From Acanthaster planci (Eukaryota; Echinodermata; Asteroidea; Valvatida; Acanthasteridae): a stretch of 64,000 nucleotides of DNA. Positions 50,801 through 56,600 of this stretch are shown piece by piece. The stretch is from NCBI RefSeq assembly GCF_001949145.1, contig NW_019091383.1, positions 1,599,463-1,663,462 on the forward strand, in the 5' to 3' direction. Both the position numbers and the translations under genes were made by a program. The notes below the pieces were generated by a model. The model did not search any database, had not been told where the DNA came from, and worked only from the letters and a program-made list of their open reading frames with translations. Positions within the stretch are counted from its first letter, which is position 1. Every line of letters starts with the position of its first letter.

Positions 50801-51881
50801 AATTACTTAAGAATCAGATCTAATTTCAGAATCTTATCAGACAAAGTGTGGATTGGTTGGATGACGAAAAATAATTTTAAAAATAATTGGATTTAACTGT
50901 CAGCAAACGGTAATAGCTGGGAATTCAGAGGAGTTACCTCCCAAATATTTTGATGTTGACCTTGAAAAGGACACAAAACTAACCTTAATACAAAAAAAAA
51001 GCAAAAACATACCTTACCCCTGTAGATTTGTAAACAGTCTGTAATGTCTACCTGTGCTGTCTATGATGATGTAATTAAATGATAAGATTATTTATCACTA
51101 ATTACACTGCTGTGTGAATTACTGTTTCTTATGAACTGCGTGGAAATGGTGGAATTCTAGATCTGTGTTTTGTTGAACGATGACAAAACAACCACCCCAA
51201 TACAGAATGACATAGTATGAGAATTTTTAAAATTTAAAAAATGTAGTATATGAAAACAATTTCAATATATGCACACAAATTTCATACAATTAATATATTT
51301 TTTTCATACCAAAGCCCAACCACTGCTGTCAGCGTATTACTGTACATTTCTGGAGAAAATTGAATCACTTCCCAAATGAAAAAACAGATTCAAATACTTG
51401 TAGGGCAAACAACCAGTCACCCTAGCAGTCCCAAATCCTCCGATTTCAATATGATTTTACATACACCCTAGGGGTTAAACCCAAGAAAGAAAGTAGTATA
51501 AATCCGATTGTGAAATTAGAAATTTAGAAATTAGACATTTTAAATGCTCTAAAAGTGTTTGTGCAACAAAGGGATTATCCCTGACTGTAAATCTATAGAA
51601 GGGGATTATGGCTTGAGAGATTGGAAAAAAAAAGCTTTCATGTAAATATAGGATAATACAATGTACAAGCATAAACACATCATGTCAGGTTCTAGTGTGT
51701 GCTTTATGTTCAAAAAATTTTAGGAAAAGGCGGTCCAGTCAAAGGACATCTACAACAAAAGAATTCGCCACCCAAATTGGCTGATCAGGCAAATGTTACT
51801 CAATGGATTCTACAGTCTGGAACGCACACAAGGGTGAATGTTTTCAAAGGAAATCAGACGGCAGAGGTTTTGCCTATCTGA
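20693..51881 (+). CDS. Ionotropic glutamate receptor, delta (GRID)-like; 16 exons, first exon missing
   Basis: A ligand-gated cation channel subunit of the plasma membrane. Joining 20693-20848, 34442-34699, 35535-35743, 36586-36639, 40171-40224, 40671-40865, 41725-41886, 42238-42354, 42756-42866, 43052-43243, 44845-45169, 46156-46633, 46948-47215, 47577-47654, 47776-47848 and 51724-51881 gives one open frame of about 961 residues, with GT-AG introns and matching phases throughout. Visible order: amino-terminal domain (residues 1 to about 430), first ligand-binding half (439-540), M1 (about 556-575), pore loop with Gln-Gln (609-610), M3 ending in TYTANLAAF (about 621-650), second ligand-binding half (to about 800), M4 (about 818-841), tail. 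The text [15 protein letters not shown] in the amino-terminal domain resembles vertebrate GluD (WQKFVMFYDSE), and the ligand site has the Trp-Asp pair of GluD/GluN1. The start codon and signal peptide were not found. iGluR identity is near certain; delta class is probable, and a kainate-related or invertebrate-specific clade is the alternative. Confidence 0.93.
22174..22328. repeat. 39-bp tandem repeat, four copies
   Basis: The unit begins accacaagcgctttttaacc and ends aatgtatataggcctacat. Four copies lie end to end, the last with a short deletion. Because 39 is divisible by three, one - strand frame stays open and reads a repeated LYTLVKKRL peptide. It lies in the long iGluR intron. Confidence 0.93.
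24508..24575. repeat. Two-copy direct repeat, about 33 bp
   Basis: gtttcacgttgaatctggta followed by aaatgtccaaattg occurs twice in tandem with a one-base difference. Confidence 0.85.
25685..26312 (+). pseudogene. Tc1/mariner-superfamily transposase relic
   Basis: Spread over three + frames are NLESWTAED (25740 region), [29 protein letters not shown] (a catalytic Asp block), [18 protein letters not shown] (second Asp plus the signature [10 protein letters not shown]-type text) and a C-terminal [17 protein letters not shown] then stop, GHTKA. These follow Tc1-like transposase order. Several frameshifts and stops make it inactive, and the N-terminal DNA-binding part is not recognised. It lies inside the 13.6 kb iGluR intron in the same orientation. 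Confidence 0.85.
28010..28080. repeat. A-rich simple repeat
   Basis: Irregular run of aaaac/acaaa units, such as aaaacaaaaacaaaacaaga. Low complexity only. Confidence 0.85.
29330..29412. mobile_element. End fragment of the dispersed element
   Basis: actggttcccgtcccgtatg with ctccagac, then gtagggaccggtagc in inverted sense, matches both ends of the copy at 43285-43590 but lacks the body. Possibly a deletion derivative. Confidence 0.5.
29621..29845. mobile_element. Dispersed element, copy B (body)
   Basis: Shares agcaaggataggtacttgtg, aaaacttcaatactcagcat and gtgaaaccgcagctggctac-type text with 43345-43590 at moderate identity. It lies in the long iGluR intron. Confidence 0.65.
32961..33170. 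mobile_element. Dispersed repeat family 2, copy 1
   Basis: gaccaagagagggcgcaatt, ggggctcctttg, catcgctaccaac and cttttcaaccgatgaggg recur in the same order at 58125-58323. About 200 bases, non-coding, in the long iGluR intron. Confidence 0.75.
34442..34699 (+). CDS. iGluR exon b: amino-terminal domain
   Basis: Acceptor tttttacag, donor gcg before gtaaac; 258 nt, phase 1 on both sides. It contains [35 protein letters not shown] and [15 protein letters not shown], which line up with the GluD segments around LVTSTGC, ALQSLTDAMHIPHL and WQKFVMFYDSE. This is the exon that best supports delta-class assignment. Confidence 0.93.
34700..35534 (+). other. iGluR intron b-c
   Basis: 0.8 kb with good splice sites at both ends. 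Nothing else seen. Confidence 0.75.
35535..35743 (+). CDS. iGluR exon c: amino-terminal domain
   Basis: Acceptor ccccaccag, donor cag before gtaaga; 209 nt, starts phase 1 and ends phase 0. It continues [18 protein letters not shown] and later [17 protein letters not shown], equivalent to the helix after FYDSE and the strand before the inter-lobe hinge. Third positions are strongly G/C, unlike neighbouring exons. Confidence 0.9.
35744..36585 (+). other. iGluR intron c-d
   Basis: 0.8 kb. Open frames here are shadows or chance. Nothing recognised. Confidence 0.75.
36586..36639 (+). CDS. iGluR exon d: 54-nt amino-terminal domain exon
   Basis: Acceptor gtgtacag, donor cag before gtaaga; 18 codons, phase 0 at both ends. 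It encodes [18 protein letters not shown], matching the iGluR pattern of small helix then YxWI-TT strand. Because it is symmetric it could be skipped without a frameshift. Confidence 0.88.
36901..37161. mobile_element. MITE-like element, copy 1, 44-bp inverted ends
   Basis: The left end tgggtcattccacgaagttc (36901-36944) and right end (37118-37161) are reverse complements with one mismatch over 44 bases. If the element begins at GGGTCATTCC, it is flanked by ATAT on both sides, a possible target duplication. It has no coding capacity and lies in the intron between iGluR exons d and e. Confidence 0.8.
39208..39528. mobile_element. Possible MITE with ggcgtaaattt ends
   Basis: cagtggcgtaaatttgtgcc at the left and aaaatttacgcccaggc at the right are inverted relatives, with poly-G and poly-C runs inside. 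Similar ends are common in invertebrate non-autonomous elements. In the iGluR intron between exons d and e. Confidence 0.5.
40171..40224 (+). CDS. iGluR exon e: 54-nt amino-terminal domain exon
   Basis: Acceptor tttctacag, donor ggg before gtaagg; 18 codons, phase 0 at both ends, encoding [18 protein letters not shown]. The DWDMM part sits where iGluRs have TxDWxL after the strand. The Gly-rich remainder looks like a surface loop. A second symmetric 54-nt exon in a row. Confidence 0.8.
40225..40670 (+). other. iGluR intron e-f
   Basis: Nothing recognised beyond the splice sites. Confidence 0.75.
40671..40865 (+). CDS. iGluR exon f: amino-terminal domain
   Basis: Acceptor gaaattacag, donor cag before gtaagc; 195 nt, phase 0 both ends. 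It encodes [18 protein letters not shown] with a Trp-containing stretch and ends SPGYLNTIQ. It carries the predicted N-glycosylation sequons NGS and NST. It occupies the position of the second-lobe strands before the last amino-terminal helices. Confidence 0.9.
40866..41724 (+). other. iGluR intron f-g
   Basis: A/T-rich, nothing recognised. Confidence 0.75.
41725..41886 (+). CDS. iGluR exon g: amino-terminal domain
   Basis: Acceptor catcacag, donor agg before gtaatc; 162 nt, phase 0 both ends. It encodes [18 protein letters not shown] and then [18 protein letters not shown]. The helix [10 protein letters not shown], the Cys and the W-x-G-G motif are classic iGluR features (GluD: LYLYDSVLMLANAF ... 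NC ... PWNGG). Confidence 0.95.
41887..42755 (+). other. iGluR introns g-h (41887-42237) and h-i (42355-42755), around exon h
   Basis: Two short A/T-rich introns of about 350 and 400 bases on either side of exon h (42238-42354). Nothing recognised inside. Confidence 0.7.
42238..42354 (+). CDS. iGluR exon h: end of amino-terminal domain
   Basis: Acceptor ggggatag, donor aag before gtaaaa; 117 nt, phase 0 both ends. It encodes [18 protein letters not shown] then a strand [11 protein letters not shown], equivalent to the family's GLTGxxxFxxxG...-YxxxIxxL motif. Confidence 0.93.
42756..42866 (+). CDS. iGluR exon i: linker into ligand-binding domain
   Basis: Acceptor cgtttacag, donor gtg before gtaagc; 111 nt, phase 0. 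It encodes [18 protein letters not shown] and ends FRIVTVV. The WDPENRLN text is the usual WxxxxGL end of the amino-terminal domain, and FRIVTVV is the first strand of the ligand-binding domain. Confidence 0.93.
43052..43243 (+). CDS. iGluR exon j: ligand-binding domain S1
   Basis: Acceptor tttctgcag, donor ggt before gtaagc; 192 nt, phase 0. It encodes [36 protein letters not shown], then [18 protein letters not shown]. These are the family hallmarks E-x-P-[YF], G-[FY]-C-[IV]-D-[LM], DGxYG and W-N-G-x-[IV]-G-E. Confidence 0.97.
43285..43590. mobile_element. Dispersed element, copy A
   Basis: Starts ctggttcctgtcctgtacat and ends in an inverted relative (gggacgaggaccagtcc). Its body shares ggcaaggataggtacttgtg, aactgacagggct and gaaaccgcagctggctac-type words with 29621-29845. 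No coding capacity. It follows iGluR exon j directly. Confidence 0.65.
43876..43998. promoter_or_regulatory. Pair of CRE palindromes with shared flank
   Basis: TGACGTCAATTA occurs at 43876 and again at 43991, 115 bases apart, in the intron between iGluR exons j and k. Confidence 0.4.
44845..45169 (+). CDS. iGluR exon k: S1 end, M1 and pore loop
   Basis: The acceptor is the cag-like gcaag after a pyrimidine tract. This start makes GEVYYG join RADLAVAG with the same length as GluD GELISKRADLA. 325 nt, phase 0 in and phase 1 out. It carries the ligand Arg (codon 44887-44889) in [15 protein letters not shown]1 around [18 protein letters not shown], and the pore loop [13 protein letters not shown] with Gln codons at 45163-45168. 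Strongly G/C at third positions. Confidence 0.96.
45170..46155 (+). other. iGluR intron k-l
   Basis: Contains a poly-G/poly-C patch near 45671-45760 starting gtgggcgtcgctgggg, a type often seen at invertebrate repeat ends. No gene. Confidence 0.7.
46156..46633 (+). CDS. iGluR exon l: M3 gate and ligand-binding domain S2
   Basis: Acceptor ttcacgcag, donor atggt before gtaagc; 478 nt, phase 1 in and phase 2 out. It encodes [18 protein letters not shown], the gate [18 protein letters not shown], the helix-capping [13 protein letters not shown], the ligand contact [13 protein letters not shown] (Trp-Asp codons 46500-46505) and [18 protein letters not shown]. Largest exon and the most diagnostic one. 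Confidence 0.98.
46634..46947 (+). other. iGluR intron l-m
   Basis: About 310 bases, nothing recognised. Confidence 0.8.
46948..47215 (+). CDS. iGluR exon m: end of S2 and M4
   Basis: Acceptor cttggcag, donor ttg before gtgagt; 268 nt, enters with one base completing Val. It encodes [18 protein letters not shown], a Cys in ESSCLD, and M4 around [18 protein letters not shown]. It ends with a basic juxtamembrane segment [10 protein letters not shown]. Confidence 0.97.
47216..47576 (+). other. iGluR intron m-n
   Basis: About 360 bases ending in a long pyrimidine tract. Nothing else. Confidence 0.8.
47577..47654 (+). CDS. iGluR exon n: cytoplasmic tail
   Basis: A long pyrimidine tract and atcatcag precede it, and gtaggc follows; 78 nt, phase 0. 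It encodes [18 protein letters not shown] plus a short Ser/Asn stretch. No family match is expected in this divergent tail. Support comes from splice sites and open phase. Confidence 0.78.
47776..47848 (+). CDS. iGluR exon o: cytoplasmic tail
   Basis: Acceptor atttgcag, donor acaa before gtaagt; 73 nt, phase 0 in and phase 1 out. It encodes [18 protein letters not shown] and PWSTTT. Strong splice sites make it likely; the sequence itself has no known motif. Confidence 0.72.
47849..51723 (+). other. iGluR last intron (or 3' region if the gene ends near 48.8 kb)
   Basis: Holds the SINE at 50085-50390 and the alternative last exon at 48754-48794. A/T-rich with no recognised gene. Confidence 0.55.
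50085..50390 (+). mobile_element. tRNA-derived SINE
   Basis: An A-box-like tggctaatgcacg (about 50099) is followed by a perfect B box ggttcgattcc (about 50141), the spacing of a tRNA promoter. A roughly 230-base unrelated body follows without tRNA folding. It lies in the iGluR last intron. Ends are approximate. Confidence 0.65.
51724..51881 (+). CDS. iGluR exon p: probable last coding exon
   Basis: Starts after attttag and runs open for 158 nt to a tga stop, in the phase needed by the preceding exon (its a plus ga gives Arg). It encodes [18 protein letters not shown] and ends NQTAEVLPI. The last three residues fit a class II PDZ ligand (hydrophobic-x-hydrophobic). The pyrimidine tract is weak and the intron is 3.9 kb. 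An alternative last exon at 48754-48794 ([12 protein letters not shown] then stop) also fits the phase. Confidence 0.55.
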
Positions 51882-52428
51882 ATTCCTCATAATGCATTAT
51901 TGACCCAAGAGCCCAAGTATTTCACCTGGGAGGAACAACTCCAATGCTTGTGAGGTAGGGTTCGCACCCATGACCAAACGGTTGTCAGTTCATGCCTCTC
52001 CACTGGTGAACACATCAGTGATAAACTAAAGTTATCTCTTGCCCTCCTGGAGAATTTTTCGGGCTAATCGGTTACATATGCAAATACCCTCCATACAAAG
52101 GGCTTTATCAGCAAAATACCGAATGGAGTGAATTGGAAAGTGTCATTTGCGAATCAAAGACTTGGCTCGGCATTCCTTGCAGCGTGTTGTTGACTTCCCA
52201 TGTAGTGGCATTTTTCAGCAGCAACGCACGTGGCAGTCACGACATGAGAATATGGAAGAGATGTGATGTAAGAGTGTAATCATTCAACTGCAGAACACGG
52301 AGGTTGGGGGGACACCATTACAGACTGTCCTCTGTATTTCTGTAAATAATTTTTCTCTGATTTGTCTGAGAGGCGTGGCATCACGTTTGTCTGGCTCCAA
52401 ACCCACTACATCCAGGATTACATGTAGT

Positions 52429-52434
52429 AATAAA
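52429..52434 (+). terminator. Candidate poly(A) signal AATAAA for the iGluR gene
   Basis: A perfect AATAAA lies about 550 bases after the candidate stop at 51881, on the sense strand, before the converging TSG101 gene. Position fits a 3' UTR end, but a six-base word is weak evidence alone. Confidence 0.35.
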
Positions 52435-53245
52435 CAACAAAAGCAAATTGATTTAAAGGAACCTTTGTCTCTTTGGAAATCAAAGCGTACTCTTTCTTGC
52501 AGCTGTCTATAAATTCTAAAATACCAAAAACAAGTTAATATATACTTTGTTGCACATGGTAAAAGAATCGTAAAAAATATACAATATTTACACACAAAAA
52601 TAGCATTTATAAGCCTTACTTTCACTTACATCTTGGCGCACTAATCCTAACTTTCCAAAGTTCCCTGACAGCAAATAATCTAGGTTCTTACCCTTCTTAC
52701 GAAATCAAAAAAAAAATTGGAATTTAGAGCTGGAACAAAGAACTTCAAATTACCAATGGTAGAGAGACACATCCCGTTAAAATGACACTCTTTGTCAAAA
52801 AAAAATACAACAGTACTTTGGCTTACGGTTATGCTGCCCTTCAGCCTTATTTGCAAGATGGCCTTTTTTGATCATGTTCCCAAAATCCACCCCATTTCCT
52901 TTGCACTCTTCCACAGGAAGGTGGTAGACCATTATTACAATGACGGCAGGCTTGCCTCACTTTCAAAAATAGTTTTCAAATTGGAAAATGGAGATAACTT
53001 TTATCCAAAAGTGAGGACTAAAGTAATACAAGGTTAGTCTAAACACTGTGACTGTCTCACATGGACGACTCGAAGGCCATTTTTTCGATTAGTCTGTCTA
53101 AGTTTGCCTTTTGAGCTCTTAAAAGCTTTATCACTCAGTTTGGCAATCTGATGAATATGGACATAATGCAGGTGAAAAATGTTCAGGGTTCCTCTTTAGG
53201 CAATCTTGTTTTCCAGGCTTTAAACTCAAAAGTGGCTGTGCTGAC

Positions 53246-53251
53246 TTTAAT
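53246..53251 (-). terminator. TSG101: Candidate poly(A) signal ATTAAA for TSG101
   Basis: On the - strand the variant signal ATTAAA lies about 350 bases after the stop at 53604. No AATAAA was seen closer. Weak evidence. Confidence 0.25.
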
Positions 53252-53603
53252 TCACTTTCTTAGGTTGTGTTACATTTGTCTTTAAAAGCATCAGATCCAT
53301 TCGTATTAACATTTATGTATTCGGTGTTTTCAACATATCTGCAAGGTTAACCTCACTTTCAATTCCAAGATGGATGACTCAGGAATGAAGTGACTTGTAC
53401 AGGCAAGGGTTCTACATTAAGGATGTACACATGAGAATCTACAAATTGGACAGACGGTATTGACTTCAGCATTTCTCTGTGGCATTGACTACCGCCATTG
53501 CCACATCACAACAACTAGCCGGAGCCTTAGCCACAAATGTCTCATTTGGATAAGTCTTCCACAGTCACCCATTAACAATGCTGTGGTAAGTCTTTCTGCC
53601 ATC

Positions 53604-53696
53604 TCACATGACTAAGTCCCTTAGTCCGGCTGTCTGTCGCACCTTCTGGATGTGTGCTCGTAGGAGAAACTGCTTACGGGACAGCTCTCGAACATG
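53604..53696 (-). CDS. TSG101: TSG101 coding exon 11, last
   Basis: Acceptor ttttgcag; 31 codons including tga. It encodes HVRELSRKQFLLRAHIQK and ends VRQTAGLRDLVM, matching human HVRLLSRKQFQLRALMQKARKTAGLSDLY. It is separated from exon 10 by an intron holding a 13-bp minisatellite. Confidence 0.96.
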   Translation of the reverse strand, partial: HVRELSRKQFLLRAHIQKVRQTAGLRDLVM

Positions 53697-56600
53697 CTGC
53701 AAAAATTGGAATTAAAAAAATATCTGAAAAACACAGAGTGAAACATTCGCAGGACCTGACTTGGAATTCAAATTCACGTGTCCATCCTGAATGTAAAGCA
53801 GGCACATTGATGCTGTGCAGCTGTTTTAACCATACTAGCCATCCAATGCTGTACGCCATAACTCATTAGGGATGTTTTCCAAATCTCAGCTTTCACTGTT
53901 ATTGGTCCTCTGTTATCGTCCTTTATTATCATCCTCTGTTATCGTCCTCTGTTATCGTCCTTTATTATCATCCTCTGTTATCGTCCTCTGTTATCGTCCT
54001 TTGTTATTGTCCTCTGTTATTGTCCTTTGTTCTCGTCCTCTGTTATCGTCCTCTGTTATCGTTCTTTGTTATCATCCTCTGTTATTGTCCTCTGTTATCG
54101 TCCTTTGTTATCGTCCTTTGTTATCGTCCTCTGTTATCGTCCTTTGTTATCGTCCTCTGTTATTGTCCTTTGTTATCGTCCTTTGTTATCGTCCTTTGTT
54201 ATCGTTCTCTGTTATTGTCTCTGTTATCGTCTTCTGTTATCGTCCTCTGTTATCGTCCTTTGTTATTGTCCTCTGTTATCATCCTTTGTTATTGTCCTCT
54301 GTTATCGTCCTCTGTTATTAGTCACCTGTTATTGTCCTCTGATGACAGACCCCAGACTAAATGAAGGTCCATTTTTCTGTCACCAAATTACGAAACTGTT
54401 CAATGCTAACCAAATTTTGAAGAGCTTTAATTTGGTTCCAACGGTAAATGATTGAAAGAAACTCTGAAGATTGAGATGAAGTTAAAACCAGAGACAAAGC
54501 CAAGATTTTGAAAAAGAAAGATACAGTAAGAGGAACCCTGTCAAGGTCAAAGGTCACATCCTCAGTCTCACCTTCAAGAAAGCTTCCAACTCTATTGTGT
54601 TCTTTCTTAGGGCCTCCATGAGGTAATAATAGGTGTCTTCAATGGTCATCTCCTCAGCAAAGAGGTTGAGCAACCTGAGGTAGGATAAAATATTCACCCC
54701 TCAAGAGTAATTGTTTAGTGGCTACGCTAGTGGCTTTCATGGTAACATGTATCATTTCAGCCATAGCCAAGTAAATTGGACACAGCCTTAGCTGTGCATA
54801 ATCTGTGCCATATACACAGTTACAAAACAGCCAGTTTCCTTTCTGAAAGAAACCACACACTTTACTATGCACCTATGCTAGATGCAAGAATACTGACATA
54901 CACAATCCAGCTGACAGTGACAGACAGGGTGAAGCAGATACACACAAACAGAATGGGAGAAGAGGGTAGCATACCAGCCAACACTGAAAAGTTGGAAACC
55001 TATTTCACAAGCCCATAGCAAAATAAGCAGGAACATGAGATAAACTATTTACAGTTACATATCCAAACATCCGAGTGTCACAACTTCCATTGTGCCTTAG
55101 AAAATAGCGCCCTCTTTTCTCTGCAAATAGCACCCTCTTTTCTCTGCAAATAGCACCCTCTTTTCTCTGCAAATAGCGCCCTCTTTTCTCTGCAAATAGC
55201 GCCCTCTTTTCTCTGCAAATAGTGCCCTCTTTTCTCTGCAAATAGAGCCCTCTTTTGCCGGATATGGAAATCAGAATGTCCCAATCGTTGCGCAGTCCAT
55301 TCTCGTTAAATCAGAACGGTTGGCAGGTATGGGTTAGCAGGTTGGGTAGCATAACTGCTTACTGCTTGTAGAGTGGAGTAGTGGGTACTATCGCCTCGTC
55401 TATGTTCATCTCCTCCTGTCCCTCGATCTTACTCAGAGCTGCTTGGATCTCCTCGTCCTTTTGTTGTAAAAGTTGTATGTTCTTCTCGAGATCAACCTGT
55501 TGGGAAAAAGGGAGCCATTTCTGTGAAAAACCATCGATTGGCCGATTCAAATTGAAACTTTAAAAAAATCTTTTTCAACCCCTCTGCTGATGTGATGAAC
55601 GGCACAGTGGATCACTGAGAGAGGATCAACATGAAACATGCTATGAACCTTGAACCCTGCACATTTCAGTGACTGATCTCAAATTTACAGTCATTTTGTA
55701 CTGTTACAAGTGTAATGGGCAAGTTTCCAGAATTCTTTGGTTCTTCTGTTTTCTGGGTCCTATTTTAGCACGGCTCTGCTCATAAAACTGGCATCAGCAA
55801 TCTTGCTTTAACCAGAGTTCACTGTATTAAAGGTATGACAGAGAGTAACCTCAGGCCAAAATGCAATTTCCTACACGTGAATGATCCCTTTCATCCCTGC
55901 ACCCCGTGAAGTACGTGGACTGTTTGATTTGTAATTGCATTAGTCAAGTTTGTTCCAGATTAATGCGAGGAGCGTTCGGGCACTCACCTGCTCTTTTTCA
56001 AGTTTGTTGATCATGTCTTCCAGCTGCTGATGTCCTGACTTCAGCTTGTCCTTTGTGATTGTCAGTGAGTCCATTTCAGCCTGCACAATGAAACCGGACA
56101 GAGTGTGTCCAATGCTATCCGACATGCCACTCGAGCGGTTCGCATTACAGGCAAAGGCAAGTTCGATCAACAATTTTTCAACTAATGGTCAAGTTTGCCT
56201 GCTACCCTGGGTGTATTTTGTGCACAACTCACAAGGACATATCGACAGTTTTACCTTTTGGGGTCACAAACAAGTTTTTTTTAGAGTAGCTAACAAAGTA
56301 TCAATGTGAAACTCGAAACAGCATCTTATTAAATATAGGAAGATTGAGTGACATATGAAAATAATATCAAATTATATGAGAAGGCAGAAAAGTTGTAAAG
56401 AACGAGGTCACCTGGGGCTGTTGTTAGATGTTACTGGTGTATATTGAATTATCGTTTTCAGTTCTGCCCTTTGTAAGATCAGGATGCTGTCAAGTTTCTC
56501 TACCTGAAGTCCTTCATATATGTCCTTCAGTCTACGTTTCATTTTGTCTTCCACTGCAGATCTGATTGATGCTTTTATCTCATCGTCAGACAGCTCGGCA

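Larger units (their letters stand above)
51882..53603. other. Convergent intergenic region
   Basis: Presumed overlapping or adjacent 3' UTRs of the iGluR (+) and TSG101 (-). An 81-residue open frame at 52792-53037 (+) has no family motif and is not called. Confidence 0.6.

Noticed and set aside
52792-53037. 81-residue + frame in the convergent intergenic region
   Set aside because: No family motif and no connection in phase to the receptor exons.
53872-54455. Long open frames of 114-149 residues reading repeated SSVIVLCYRPLL peptide
   Set aside because: They arise from the 13-bp tandem repeat inside a TSG101 intron, on the opposite strand, in all three phases.
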